Part shown: positions 56,088-64,000 of the stretch, one piece after another | Position numbering within the stretch: position 1 is the first letter of the stretch | How the letters are laid out: each line of letters starts with the position of its first letter | Assembly: GCF_018324205.1 (NCBI RefSeq) | Contig: NZ_AP023356.1 | Span: forward strand, 6,635,501 to 6,699,500 | DNA length: 64,000 nt | Reading direction: 5' to 3' | Source of the DNA: Actinoplanes ianthinogenes | Lineage (GTDB): Bacteria > Actinomycetota > Actinomycetes > Mycobacteriales > Micromonosporaceae | The notes under the pieces: model-generated | The model's database searches: none | The model's input: the letters and a program-made list of their open reading frames with translations, nothing else | What the model was told of the DNA's origin: nothing | Made by a program: the position numbers and the translations under genes

Positions 56088-56130
56088 ATCAGGCCCGTCA
56101 CCCGAAAGTGGGGTGGCGGGCCTGATTTTT
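56088..56130 (+). terminator. Intrinsic terminator of gltBD
   Basis: ATCAGGCCCGTCACCC (56088-56103) pairs with GGGTGGCGGGCCTGAT (56111-56126) with one G-T pair, followed by TTTTT at 56126-56130. It lies 10 bp after the gltD stop. Confidence 0.9.
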
Positions 56131-56183
56131 GCTGGTCAGGGCTTTCATCGACGGACTTCGGAGGGGGTTGTGGCATGTGGCGT

Positions 56184-56210
56184 CGGTCGCCTTCCGGCGA
56201 CCGATAAGCT
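56184..56210 (+). promoter_or_regulatory. Dyad and -10 box in the pyk leader
   Basis: CGGTCGCC (56184-56191) and GGCGACCG (56196-56203) form a perfect hairpin around TTCC. It lies directly before TAAGCT (56205-56210), a -10-like hexamer about 137 bp upstream of pyk. This may be an operator within the promoter spacer. The remaining leader to 56346 has only the ribosome site AGGAGAAGGA. Confidence 0.35.
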
Positions 56211-56346
56211 GATCCGGCGGTCGCTGAAGCCCGCGGACGACGCAGCGAACCCGTGATTTCCCGGGTTGACCTCGCCGTCGACACCCGCAATTCATGCCGA
56301 GGACGGGGGTCGCTCGCCGAGCCGCCCCAGGAGAAGGATTAGCCTG

Positions 56347-57786
56347 ATGGCCGTGACACGCCGCGTAAAGATCGTCTGCACGATGGGCCCCGCCACCAAG
56401 TCGCCGGAGCGGATGCTCGGCCTGGTCGAGGCGGGCATGGACGTGGCCCGGATGAACTTCAGCCACGACACCCGGGAGAACCACCGGGAGATGTACGAGC
56501 TGGTCCGCTCCGCGTCGGAACAGGCCGGCCGCGCCGTCGCCATCCTCGCCGACCTCCAGGGTCCGAAGATCCGCTTGGGCAAGTTCGCCGACGGCCCGCA
56601 CCGCTGGGAGACCGGCGACCGGGTCGTCATCACCAGCGACGACATCCTCGGCACCAAGGAGCGGGTCTCCTGCACGTACACGAAGCTGCCGCTGGAGGTC
56701 AAGACCGGTGACCGGCTGCTGATCGACGACGGCAAGGTCGCCGTCGAGGTGACCGGTGTGGTCGACGGCAAGGACATCCAGTGCCTGGTCACCGAGGGTG
56801 GCCCGGTCAGCAACAACAAGGGTGTCTCGCTGCCGAACGTCGCGGTCAGCGTCCCGGCCATGAGCGACAAGGACGAGCAGGACCTGCGCTTCGCGCTGAA
56901 CCTCGGGGTCGACCTGGTCGCGCTCTCCTTCGTCCGCTCGCCGGAGGACATCAAGCTCGTCCACCAGGTGATGGACGAGGAGGGCCGCCGGGTCCCGGTG
57001 ATCGCCAAGGTGGAGAAGCCGGAGGCGGTCGAGCACCTCGAGGCGATCGTGCTGGCCTTCGACGGCGTCATGGTCGCCCGCGGTGACCTGGGCGTCGAGC
57101 TCCCGCTGGACCAGGTCCCGCTGGTGCAGAAACGCGCCGTGCAGCTCTGCCGGGAGAACGCGAAGCCGGTCATCGTCGCCACCCAGATGCTCGACTCCAT
57201 GATCGAGAACTCGCGGCCGACCCGCGCCGAGGCCTCCGACGTGGCCAACGCGGTGCTCGACGGCACCGACGCGGTGATGCTCTCCGGCGAGACCAGCGTC
57301 GGCAAGTACCCGGTGCTCACGGTCAGCACGATGGCCAAGATCGTCGCCACTACCGAGGCCGGCGGTCTCGGCGTGGCCCGGCTGCAGCACGACCCGCGCA
57401 CCCACGGCGGCGCGCTGACCATCGCCGCCTCGCAGATCGCGCGGAACATCGGCGCCAAGGCGCTGGTCGCGTTCTCGCAGACCGGCGACACCGTGCGCCG
57501 CCTCGCCCGGCTGCACTGCGACCTGCCGCTCTACGCGTTCACCCCGGTCGACCACGTGCGCAGCACCCTGGCGCTGAGCTGGGGCGTGGAGACGTTCCTG
57601 ACCGACTTCGTCGAGCACACCGACGACATGTTCCGCCAGGTGGACGCGAAGATGCTGGGTCTCGGCCTGGCCAAGCCCGGCGACTACGTGGTCGTCGTGG
57701 CCGGCTCCCCGCCGAACGCGCCCGGTTCCACCAACACCCTGCGCGTGCACCAGCTCGGCTCCCTCGTGGACCCGTCCGCCGTATGA
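56347..57786 (+). CDS. pyk: Pyruvate kinase
   Basis: 479 aa. Last step of glycolysis, PEP plus ADP to pyruvate plus ATP. RRVKIVCTMGPATKSPERM opens the barrel. The B domain inserts at about 70-170. AKVEKPEAVEHLEAI and VMVARGDLGVELPLDQVP hold metal and PEP ligands, and TQMLDSMIENSRPTRAEASD is diagnostic. The C-terminal allosteric domain follows about 345-479. ATG with AGGAGAAGGA. The stop overlaps tesB as ATGA, the same order as Rv1617-Rv1618 in M. tuberculosis. Confidence 0.97.
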   Translation: MAVTRRVKIVCTMGPATKSPERMLGLVEAGMDVARMNFSHDTRENHREMYELVRSASEQAGRAVAILADLQGPKIRLGKFADGPHRWETGDRVVITSDDILGTKERVSCTYTKLPLEVKTGDRLLIDDGKVAVEVTGVVDGKDIQCLVTEGGPVSNNKGVSLPNVAVSVPAMSDKDEQDLRFALNLGVDLVALSFVRSPEDIKLVHQVMDEEGRRVPVIAKVEKPEAVEHLEAIVLAFDGVMVARGDLGVELPLDQVPLVQKRAVQLCRENAKPVIVATQMLDSMIENSRPTRAEASDVANAVLDGTDAVMLSGETSVGKYPVLTVSTMAKIVATTEAGGLGVARLQHDPRTHGGALTIAASQIARNIGAKALVAFSQTGDTVRRLARLHCDLPLYAFTPVDHVRSTLALSWGVETFLTDFVEHTDDMFRQVDAKMLGLGLAKPGDYVVVVAGSPPNAPGSTNTLRVHQLGSLVDPSAV

Positions 57787-58661
57787 CGCAACCCTTGCAG
57801 GGCCAGGCCGCCGTCGACCAGCTTCTGGAGATCCTCGACCTGAGGCAGGTCGACGCGGCCACGTTCACCGGGGACAGCCCGCAGACCGGTGCCCAGCGCG
57901 TGTTCGGCGGCCAGGTCGCCGGGCAGGCGCTGGTCGCCGCGGGCCGCACCGTCGATCCGGCGCGGCTCGTGCACTCACTGCACGGCTATTTCGTACGCCC
58001 GGGCGACCCGACCGAGCCGATCACGTTCCACGTGGAGACCATCCGCGACGGGCGCTCCTTCTCGGTCCGGCGGTCCACCGCGAAGCAGCACGGCAAGACG
58101 ATCTTCTTCATGTCGGCGTCGTTCCAGGTGCTCGAGGAGGGTCTGGACCACCACGAGCCGGCCCCGTCCGGGGTGCCCGGCCCGGAGGACGTCCCCACCA
58201 TGCGCGACTGGGTGGAGAAATACCCCAGCCGCCGCAGCGTGTTCAACGCCAGCCCGCAGGCCGTCGACGTGCGCTACCTCGGCCAGCCCGGCTGGGTGCC
58301 GCCGGGTGACCGGGACGCCCAGGCACAGCAGCGGGTGTGGATGCGGATCGACGGCAAGCTGCCGGACGACCCGCTGATCCACGCGTGCGCGCTGACCTAC
58401 GCGTCCGACCTGTCGCTGCTCGACGCGGTGCTGTCGTACCACGGCGAGGTGTGGGGACCGGGTGGCGTGGTGGGCGCGAGCCTCGACCACGCGCTCTGGT
58501 TCCACCGGACGTTCCGGGCCGACGAGTGGTTCCTCTACGACAGCGCCAGCCCGTCCGCGGGCCGGGCCCGCGGCCTGGCCAGCGGCCGGATGTTCACCCG
58601 CGACGGCAAGCACATCGCCTCCGCCGTCCAGGAAGGGTTGCTGCGCCGCGTCGGCGCGTGA
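57783..58661 (+). CDS. tesB: Acyl-CoA thioesterase II TesB
   Basis: 292 aa, double hot-dog fold. Hydrolyses medium- and long-chain acyl-CoA. Family blocks: RVFGGQVAGQALVAAGRTV, SLHGYFVRPGDPTEPI, VRRSTAKQHGKTIFFMSASF, the catalytic region LTYASDLSLLDAVL, and SLDHALWFHRTFRADEWFLY. ATG overlaps the pyk stop. It is the last gene of the pyk unit; a long hairpin follows. Confidence 0.94.
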   Translation: MTQPLQGQAAVDQLLEILDLRQVDAATFTGDSPQTGAQRVFGGQVAGQALVAAGRTVDPARLVHSLHGYFVRPGDPTEPITFHVETIRDGRSFSVRRSTAKQHGKTIFFMSASFQVLEEGLDHHEPAPSGVPGPEDVPTMRDWVEKYPSRRSVFNASPQAVDVRYLGQPGWVPPGDRDAQAQQRVWMRIDGKLPDDPLIHACALTYASDLSLLDAVLSYHGEVWGPGGVVGASLDHALWFHRTFRADEWFLYDSASPSAGRARGLASGRMFTRDGKHIASAVQEGLLRRVGA

Positions 58662-58667
58662 AAGTGA

Positions 58668-58727
58668 CCCCGCCGGGGTGGATCCCGGCCTGGCGACTGG
58701 CCGTTCGCGGATCCATCACCGGCGGGG
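58668..58727 (+). terminator. Long hairpin after tesB
   Basis: CCCCGCCGG (58668-58676) pairs with CCGGCGGGG (58719-58727), and TGGATCC (58679-58685) with GGATCCA (58709-58715), separated by a small internal loop. The apical loop is 23 nt. It starts 6 bp after the stop and lies between convergent genes; no T-run follows, so termination is probable but not certain. Confidence 0.5.
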
Positions 58728-58743
58728 CCGGGGACAGGACTTT

Positions 58744-59643
58744 CTAGTGCCCGCCCGCCGGATGATCCGGCTTGGCGGCGTTCGCGGTGCCCTCGATGCC
58801 GGCCGGGCTGTGCGGCGCCGGCGGCAGGTCCTCGGTCTCCGGGGTGGTCGGCGCGCCCGGCCGGGGCCCGGTGATCCCGGCCTGGGCCAGCATCGCGTCC
58901 AGGTCGGCGGTGGTCCGCACGACCCGGTCGTGGAACGACTCGGTGTGTACGCCGGTGTGCGGCTCGGCGGTGGCGACCGCGCCGTCCCGGGCCCGGTGCT
59001 TGGCCCGCGACCGGCTCGACCCCTCGAAGTCGGTGTGGCCGGCGGAGTATCCGGCCAGCCCGGCCGCCCGTTCCGGCGGCAGCTCCAGCACGTCCCGGCC
59101 CTTGGCCGCCACCTCCCGCAGACGCAGCGCGGTGACCAGGTCGGCGACCGCGCGCAGCACGCCGAGCGCACCGAGGACGATCAGCACGGTCTGCGCCGCG
59201 CGGGCCGGCGGGCTGGCGGCCAGGAAACCCAGCGCGGTCTCCAGCACCCCGATCATCACGACCAGGCTCCACACCCGGTCGGTGCCGCGTGTCATGATTC
59301 CGACAGCCACGTCCACCGCGCCGCGGACCAGCAGGTACCAGCCGATCAGCGAGGCCGTCGTGGTGTACCCGGAGTCGTCGCTGACCAGCATGATCGTGCC
59401 GGTCGCGGCGAACAGCACGGCCAGCCCGGTGTTCAGCCACCAGGTGCGGGTGCCGGCCAGCGCGCGCAGCCCCTCGCAGACCGCCCCGAACAGCACGATC
59501 GGCCCGGCCACCCCGGTGATGTCGGTCGGTTCCAGCCGCAGCACGCTCCAGCCGATGACCAGCCACGCGGCGCCGGCGAACATCAGGAATCCCCACATGC
59601 CCCCGCGCGTGGCGGTCAGTGGTGACGAACCGGACCACAACAT
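58744..59643 (-). CDS. HdeD-like (DUF308) membrane protein
   Basis: 299 aa with six hydrophobic segments in three pairs: GGMWGFLMFAGAAWLVIGWS, GPIVLFGAVCEGLRALAG, WWLNTGLAVLFAATGTIMLV, ASLIGWYLLVRGAVDVAVGI, VWSLVVMIGVLETALGFLAA, and AAQTVLIVLGALGVLRAVAD. This matches the HdeD/DUF308 repeat pattern. A 130-residue hydrophilic tail follows. ATG 59643 follows GGGAGG; the codon at 59673 is an alternative with no clear site. Role unknown; HdeD is linked to acid stress in E. coli. Confidence 0.85.
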   Translation of the reverse strand: MLWSGSSPLTATRGGMWGFLMFAGAAWLVIGWSVLRLEPTDITGVAGPIVLFGAVCEGLRALAGTRTWWLNTGLAVLFAATGTIMLVSDDSGYTTTASLIGWYLLVRGAVDVAVGIMTRGTDRVWSLVVMIGVLETALGFLAASPPARAAQTVLIVLGALGVLRAVADLVTALRLREVAAKGRDVLELPPERAAGLAGYSAGHTDFEGSSRSRAKHRARDGAVATAEPHTGVHTESFHDRVVRTTADLDAMLAQAGITGPRPGAPTTPETEDLPPAPHSPAGIEGTANAAKPDHPAGGH

Positions 59644-59746
59644 GAGGCCTCCCGCTGATGCTGTCCCTGCCATGACAGCACCACGGACCGCGCCCGGCGG
59701 CGCGTTCGCGGAGATTGGCCGGGCAGGCGGGACGATTATGAGACCC

Positions 59747-59779
59747 TTTTCCGTACGCTGCGATCGGCGTACCGGAAAA
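59747..59779. other. Hairpin with TTTTCCGTACGC arms upstream of the HdeD-like gene
   Basis: TTTTCCGTACGC (59747-59758) and GCGTACCGGAAAA (59767-59779) pair with one bulged base around an 8-nt loop. The right arm carries the dispersed motif TTTCCGGTACGCC on the minus strand. It lies between the tRNA gene and the HdeD-like gene on the same strand. The rest of 59644-59922 shows no other feature. Confidence 0.55.
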
Positions 59780-59922
59780 TCGCCGGAGGCGCGGCGGACC
59801 GGAACCGGAATGGTTTCCCGATGGTGCCGCGGCCCGCGTGTTTCCAGCGTGTGTGGCCCACGTCACGACATGGTCAACGATGAATGCCGCGCTCGCCACG
59901 GCGACTGCGCTGGTGGTATTTC

Positions 59923-59999
59923 TGGTGTCCCCGGTGGGATTCGAACCCACACTGAATGGATTTTGAGTCCATCGACTCTGCCGGTTGGTCTACGGGGAC
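59923..59999 (-). tRNA. tRNA with anticodon CAA (Leu), encoded CCA, short variable loop
   Basis: The minus-strand sequence begins GTCCCCGTAGACC. The acceptor GTCCCCG pairs with CGGGGAC, followed by discriminator A and a CCA end. Anticodon stem ATGGA/TCCAT encloses CTCAAAA, giving anticodon CAA. The T arm is GTGGG TTCGAAT CCCAC. The variable region is only TCAGT (5 nt), whereas bacterial leucine tRNAs usually have a long variable arm. It reads UUG if charged with leucine. It lies 131 bp upstream of pdtaR in the opposite direction. Confidence 0.93.
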
Positions 60000-60129
60000 A
60001 GACGGGTTGACCGCACCGCTGGAAGCGGTGGTGCCAAGCTCAGCGAGAGACAGCCTACCTACTACGCTGAGGAGGGTGACACCCAGATACCGGGGTGTCG
60101 CGATCTAGAGGGATGAGGGAAGAGGTTCC

Positions 60130-60750
60130 GTGGCCGACACGCAGGCTGGTGCCGAGCGCAAACGGGTGCTCATCGCCGAGGACGAGGCCCTGATCCGGTT
60201 GGACCTCGCCGAGATGCTCGTCGAAGAGGGTTACGACGTGGTCGGCGAGGCGGGAGACGGTGAGACCGCGGTCCGGCTGGCCGAGGAGCTGAAGCCGGAC
60301 CTGGTGATCCTGGACATCAAGATGCCGATCATGGACGGGCTGGCCGCCGCCGAGCGGATCGCCGGTGGACGGATCGCCCCGGTGGTGATCCTGACCGCGT
60401 TCAGCCAGCGGGATCTGGTCGAGCGTGCCCGGGCGGCGGGCGCGATGGCGTACCTGGTGAAGCCGTTCCAGAAGTCGGACCTGGTGCCGGCCATCGAGAT
60501 CGCGCTTTCTCGCTACTCCGAGATCGCCGCCCTGGAGTCCGAGGTGGCGGGGCTGACCGATCGCCTGGAGACGCGCAAGTCGGTGGAGCGCGCCAAGGGT
60601 GAGCTGATGACGAAGTACGCGATGACCGAGCCGCAGGCCTTCAAGTGGATCCAGCGGACCGCGATGGACCACCGCATGACAATGCGTGAGGTGGCCGACC
60701 GCATCCTGGCCGAGGGTCAGGAGTCCGGCGGGGCACAACAGCCGAGTTGA
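60130..60750 (+). CDS. pdtaR: ANTAR-domain response regulator PdtaR
   Basis: 206 aa. Receiver domain (about 10-128) with the acidic pair E17/D18, phospho-acceptor Asp62 in LVILDIKMP, VILTAFSQRD and the lysine in AYLVKPFQKSD. The C-terminal ANTAR RNA-binding domain (about 135-195) has RKSVERAKGELMTKYAMTEPQAFKWIQ. Partner histidine kinase PdtaS is not in the window. ANTAR proteins bind paired hairpins in nascent RNA to block termination. GTG 60130 has GGGAAGAGG upstream; a TACGCT -10 box sits at 60063-60068. Confidence 0.95.
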   Translation: MADTQAGAERKRVLIAEDEALIRLDLAEMLVEEGYDVVGEAGDGETAVRLAEELKPDLVILDIKMPIMDGLAAAERIAGGRIAPVVILTAFSQRDLVERARAAGAMAYLVKPFQKSDLVPAIEIALSRYSEIAALESEVAGLTDRLETRKSVERAKGELMTKYAMTEPQAFKWIQRTAMDHRMTMREVADRILAEGQESGGAQQPS

Positions 60751-60830
60751 CCTTGACAAACGGTGGCTCGTAACACTCTCCTCGCGCGTTCGATCACCGG
60801 ACGTAACGGTTCGGTGAAAGCCGGTTCGAA

Positions 60831-60862
60831 CGCTATCCACCCGTGACTCACCTGGGATAGCG
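60831..60862 (+). promoter_or_regulatory. Dyad in the leader of the branched-chain transporter operon
   Basis: CGCTATCC (60831-60838) and GGATAGCG (60855-60862) are perfect inverted repeats with a 16-bp spacer. A second dyad TCACCG/CGGTGA (60794-60799, 60812-60817) precedes it. TTGACA at 60753-60758 could be a -35 element, although no well-spaced -10 was found. The 60751-60959 gap holds no gene. Confidence 0.35.
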
Positions 60863-60959
60863 TCCCGCCCCATGACGGGCTGACTGCTCGACCCCGGTTG
60901 GCAAGGGCCAATCGGTGTGCGGTGGCCCGGTGGGTTCGGTTATGAGGAGGGTTCAAACC

Positions 60960-62123
60960 TTGAAGCAGGTCTTCGCGCGTGCGATCGGCGGTGTCGCTCT
61001 GATCGGGCTGCTCGCCGGTACTGCAGCTTGTAACAAGGATACGAGCAGCGACACGGCGTCAGGTTCGAACTGTGGCTACAAGCTGGCGTTCTTCGGTGCG
61101 CTCACCGGTTCGGCCGCCAACCTCGGTGTGAACATCGAGCAGGGCTTCGAGCTGGCCGTCAACCAGTACAACGAGAAGAAGGGGTCGACCTGTATCGAGG
61201 TCGCCAAGTTCGACTCGCAGGGTGCGGCGGAGGTGGCTCCCGGTGTGGCCCGGCAGCTCGTCGCCGACAAGAAGATCCTCGGCATCGTCGGCCCGCCGTT
61301 CTCCGGTGAGTCCGAGGCCGCCGACCCGATCTTCGAGGAGGCCGGCATCCCGACGATCACCCCGTCGGCGACCCGGGTCTCCCTCTCGTCGAAGGGCTGG
61401 AAGGTCTTCCACCGCGCCGTCGCCAACGACGACTCGCAGGGTCCGGCCGCCGCGGCGTACATCAAGGACACCCTGAAGGCGCAGAAGGTCTTCGTCGCCG
61501 ACGACCAGTCCGCGTACGGCGCGGGCCTGGCCGAGGTGGTCAAGTCCAAGCTCGGCCCGCTGGTCGTCAACACCGACAAGACCGAGGGTGACGGCAAGCA
61601 GTCCGACTTCTCCGCCCTGGTGGCGAAGGTCAAGTCGAGCGGCGCGACCGCGTTCTTCTACGGCGGTTACTACACCAACGCCGGCCTGATCCGGAAGCAG
61701 CTCACCTCGGCCGGCTGGACCGGCACGCTGCTCGGTGGCGACGGCATGAAGGACCCGGGCCTGGCCAAGGCGGCCGGCAACGCCGCCGCGACCGGCACCG
61801 TGGTGACCTGCCCGTGCTCCCCGCCGGAGCAGGCGGGCGAGGAGTTCAACAACGCGTACAAGACGAAGTGGAACGTCGCCGCCGGCACGTACTCCGACGT
61901 CGCGTACGACGCCGCGAACATCTTCCTGCAGGGCATCGAGGCCGGTAACACCGACCCGGCGAAGCTGAACACCTACCTGTCCACGGTGAACTACAAGGGC
62001 ATCGCGAACACCTACAAGTGGACCTCCACGGGTGAGCTCGACCCGACCCTGATCAAGGTCTGGGCGTTCAAGTTCGACGCGTCCGGCGAGGAGAAGGCGG
62101 ACGTGGAGATCAAGGTCTCCTGA
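60960..62123 (+). CDS. Branched-chain amino-acid ABC transporter, substrate-binding lipoprotein
   Basis: 387 aa, periplasmic-binding-fold (LivJ-type) protein. The signal peptide KQVFARAIGGVALIGLLAG leads to a lipobox-like GTAAC, so it is probably lipidated by Lgt and anchored outside. FFGALTGSAANLGVNIEQGF binds the ligand amine and carboxylate; IVGPPFSGESEAADPIFEEAGIP is typical. TTG 60960 has GAGGAGGG 8 bp upstream; ATG 60942 is an alternative with a weak site. Two permease genes follow. In Streptomyces a similar cluster follows the ANTAR gene near pyk. Confidence 0.93.
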   Translation: MKQVFARAIGGVALIGLLAGTAACNKDTSSDTASGSNCGYKLAFFGALTGSAANLGVNIEQGFELAVNQYNEKKGSTCIEVAKFDSQGAAEVAPGVARQLVADKKILGIVGPPFSGESEAADPIFEEAGIPTITPSATRVSLSSKGWKVFHRAVANDDSQGPAAAAYIKDTLKAQKVFVADDQSAYGAGLAEVVKSKLGPLVVNTDKTEGDGKQSDFSALVAKVKSSGATAFFYGGYYTNAGLIRKQLTSAGWTGTLLGGDGMKDPGLAKAAGNAAATGTVVTCPCSPPEQAGEEFNNAYKTKWNVAAGTYSDVAYDAANIFLQGIEAGNTDPAKLNTYLSTVNYKGIANTYKWTSTGELDPTLIKVWAFKFDASGEEKADVEIKVS

Positions 62124-62150
62124 TCTCTCGGCGGTAACTCTCTGTGTGGC

Positions 62151-62181
62151 CGGTGTGGCCGGATGATCTCCGGCCACACCG
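62151..62181 (+). terminator. Hairpin between binding protein and permease genes
   Basis: CGGTGTGGCCGG (62151-62162) and CCGGCCACACCG (62170-62181) are perfect 12-bp arms around ATGATCT. A duplicate of the left arm core, GTGTGGCCGG, lies at 62143-62152 and could form an alternative fold. Partial termination or transcript stabilisation after the binding-protein gene, which is usually needed in excess, is plausible. Confidence 0.55.
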
Positions 62182-62205
62182 ACCTCGTCGTTTTGGAGCC
62201 CTCTT

Positions 62206-63156
62206 GTGAATTTCTCCGGTCTGATCCAAGACTTCGGGCCGCTGACGATCACCGGCCTGGAGCAGGGTGCCATCATCGCCCTGTTCGCCCTGGGCTACAC
62301 CCTGGTCTACGGCGTCCTTCGGCTGATCAACTTCGCCCACTCCGAAGTCTTCCTCCTCGGCACCTACGCCGCCCTGATCTCCTGGGGCTGGTTCGGCCTG
62401 GACCAGAACTCGGCCACCCCCTCGGTCGGCGCAGTCCTCGGTTACCTGGTCCTCGGCATGATCGCCGCGATCGTCATCTCCGGCGTCACCGCGCTCGCGG
62501 TGGAGGTCGTCGCGTACCGGCCGCTGCGTAAGCGCAACGCGCCGCCCCTCGCCTTCCTGATCACCGCGATCGGCGCCTCGCTGGTCATCTCCGAGGTGGT
62601 CGGCGTGGTGACGCACCGCAACCCGCGGGGCGTCCCGCCGCTGATCAAGCCCTCGACGGTGTTCAGCATCGGCAACATGCAGGTCTCCAACCTGCAGATC
62701 CTGATCATCGGGCTGGCCCTGGTGATGATGTTCGCGCTGGACCGCTTCATCAACGGGTCCCGGCTCGGCCGCGGCATCCGTGCCGTCGCGCAGAACCCGG
62801 ACAGCGCCGCCCTGATGGGCGTCAACAAGTCCCGGGTCATCGCCCTGGTCTTCCTGCTCGGTGGCCTGATGGCCGGCATCGCCGCGGTGATGTACGACCT
62901 GAAGGTCGGCGTGACCAAGTACGACGCGGGCTTCCTGCTGGGCATCGAAGCGTTCACCGCGGCCGTGCTCGGCGGCATCGGCAACCTGCGGGGCGCGCTG
63001 CTCGGCGGCCTCCTGCTCGGCCTGTTGCAGAACTACGCGGCCGGACTCTTCGGCACCCAGTGGCTGCACCTCGCGTCGTTCGTGGCCCTGGTGCTGATCC
63101 TGCTGTTCCGCCCGACCGGTCTGCTGGGCGAGTCTCTGGGGAGGGCGCGCGCATGA
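62206..63156 (+). CDS. livH: Branched-chain amino-acid ABC transporter permease LivH-type
   Basis: 316 aa with about eight hydrophobic segments. QGAIIALFALGYTLVYGVLR and LINFAHSEVFLLGTYAAL are typical of LivH. RGIRAVAQNPDSAALMGVNKSR is the EAA-like loop that contacts the ATPase. GTG 62206 is chosen (GGAGCC upstream). Its stop overlaps the livM-type start as ATGA. Pairs with the following permease. Confidence 0.95.
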   Translation: MNFSGLIQDFGPLTITGLEQGAIIALFALGYTLVYGVLRLINFAHSEVFLLGTYAALISWGWFGLDQNSATPSVGAVLGYLVLGMIAAIVISGVTALAVEVVAYRPLRKRNAPPLAFLITAIGASLVISEVVGVVTHRNPRGVPPLIKPSTVFSIGNMQVSNLQILIIGLALVMMFALDRFINGSRLGRGIRAVAQNPDSAALMGVNKSRVIALVFLLGGLMAGIAAVMYDLKVGVTKYDAGFLLGIEAFTAAVLGGIGNLRGALLGGLLLGLLQNYAAGLFGTQWLHLASFVALVLILLFRPTGLLGESLGRARA

Positions 63157-64000
63157 GTGCCATCGCTGAAAAGCCGGCCGCCGGAAGCGGCAAGAGCAGC
63201 CGCCAGCTGCGCGGGTGGCTGGGCCGTCAGCCCGCCCCGGTGCGCTGGCTGGTGATCATCGCGTTCGTCGCGGCGGCGTACCTGCTGCCGTACGTCGGTG
63301 AGGTCCCGCTGATCGGCCCGCAGATCGTCACCACCGGCGTGGACTGGTCCACCGTCCTGTTCGAGATGTCGTACTACGTGCTGCTGGCCCTCGGCCTGAA
63401 CGTGGTGGTCGGCTTCGCCGGTCTGCTCGACCTGGGCTACGTCGGCTTCTTCGCCGTCGGCGCCTATGTCACCGCCCTGCTCACCTCGCCGGACAGCGTC
63501 CTGCACACCCAGTACGGCTGGGTGGTCGCGATCCCGGCCGCGCTGGCCGTGACGATGCTGGCCGGTGTCCTGCTGGGCTGGCCGACGCTGCGGCTGCGGG
63601 GCGACTACCTGGCGATCGTGACGCTCGGGTTCGCCGAGATCATCCGGATCATCGCCACCAGCGCCACCTGGGCCCGCGGTGACCGCGGTTTCTCCAGCAT
63701 CCCGCACCCGCCGGGCAAGACGTCCGACGGCACCCCGATCTTCGGGGTCACCGACGCCATCCCGTACTTCTGGCTCGGCCTGACCGTGGTGATCGTGATC
63801 GTCTTCGGTGTCCGCAACCTCGACCGCAGCCGGGTCGGCCGCTCGTGGCTCGCGATCCGTGAGGACGAGGAGGCCGCCGAGATCATGGGTGTCCGGACGA
63901 TCAAGTTCAAGCTGTGGGCGTTCGCCATCGGCGCGTTCATCGGCGGCCTGGGCGGCGTGATGTTCGCCGGCGAGACCGGCTTCATCAACTCGCAGACGTT
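63153..64000 (+). CDS. livM: Branched-chain amino-acid ABC transporter permease LivM-type, truncated
   Basis: 282 codons visible; the gene runs off the window. A basic 30-residue N-terminus precedes hydrophobic segments such as WLVIIAFVAAAYLLPYVG and YYVLLALGLNVVVGFAGLLD. LGYVGFFAVGAYVTALL, RLRGDYLAIVTLGFAEIIR and WLAIREDEEAAEIMGV (ATPase-contact loop) are LivM signatures. ATG overlaps the livH stop. The ATPase genes (livG, livF) are expected next. Confidence 0.95.
   Translation, partial: MSAIAEKPAAGSGKSSRQLRGWLGRQPAPVRWLVIIAFVAAAYLLPYVGEVPLIGPQIVTTGVDWSTVLFEMSYYVLLALGLNVVVGFAGLLDLGYVGFFAVGAYVTALLTSPDSVLHTQYGWVVAIPAALAVTMLAGVLLGWPTLRLRGDYLAIVTLGFAEIIRIIATSATWARGDRGFSSIPHPPGKTSDGTPIFGVTDAIPYFWLGLTVVIVIVFGVRNLDRSRVGRSWLAIREDEEAAEIMGVRTIKFKLWAFAIGAFIGGLGGVMFAGETGFINSQT

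Noticed and set aside
60751..60959. ANTAR target (two hairpins with six-base loops) in the liv leader
   Set aside because: Dyads are present, but I could not find two adjacent hexaloop hairpins with the conserved A1 and G4 positions.
60915..60960. Upstream starts for the liv binding protein (60915, 60942)
   Set aside because: The strong GAGGAGGG at 60944-60951 lies downstream of or inside them and fits TTG 60960, which begins a normal signal peptide.

Overview
The window is a very high-GC actinobacterial chromosome segment. Gene content and order resemble the his/trp/lgt/pyk region of actinobacteria such as Mycobacterium tuberculosis (hisD-C-B-H-A-F, hisI, trpE-C-B-A, lgt, pyk, tesB, pdtaR). 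The Pro/Gly/Ala-rich proteins, GTG/TTG starts and apparently leaderless genes fit the Micromonosporaceae, possibly Actinoplanes; the genus is inferred, not proven. No phage, CRISPR array, rRNA operon or transposase was seen.

Layout. (1) 1-7248: tail of the division cluster (yggS fragment, sepF, yggT, divIVA/wag31), a membrane protein with a Cys-rich tail, a repeat-rich gap, a DUF167 protein, a TraR/DksA zinc-finger protein, lspA and rluD. (2) 7271-15079: an unknown membrane-anchored protein, a MinD-like ATPase, dnaE, a repeat-tailed membrane protein and a Lon-substrate-domain protein. (3) 15245-22114: histidine operon hisD-C-B-H, a small membrane protein, priA (hisA/trpF), a deazaflavin-dependent reductase on the opposite strand, an EamA exporter, hisF. 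(4) 22115-39710: a 17.6 kb accessory block separating hisF from hisI. It holds tandem repeats, a long perfect hairpin, a YczE/MocR pair, a MITE-like element, a VOC protein, a long-chain acyl-CoA ligase, a PfkB kinase, a second MocR, an APC permease, a heterodimeric ABC exporter, a stand-alone rpsD facing a HugZ/DUF2470 gene across iron-box-like sites, and a gap with two consensus DnaA boxes. (5) 39711-48129: hisI, trpE, a trp-associated membrane protein, trpC, trpB, trpA, lgt and a FAD monooxygenase. (6) 48130-59643: a low-complexity repeat gap, a GNAT acetyltransferase, gltBD, pyk, tesB and an HdeD-like protein. (7) 59923-64000: a tRNA with anticodon CAA, the ANTAR regulator pdtaR, and a branched-chain amino-acid ABC transporter running off the end.

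How it works together. Histidine and tryptophan synthesis are linked through PriA, which in actinobacteria does both the HisA and TrpF steps; no trpF lies in the trp cluster. GltBD provides glutamate and pyruvate kinase feeds central carbon. Many genes overlap by ATGA/GTGA, indicating translational coupling. The most unusual material is non-coding: dispersed palindromic repeats, a 107-bp MITE-like element inserted where two convergent stop codons probably met, two DnaA boxes beside 17-bp iteron-like repeats, an intergenic 13-bp motif, and a possible iron box shared by an S4 gene and a haem-related gene.
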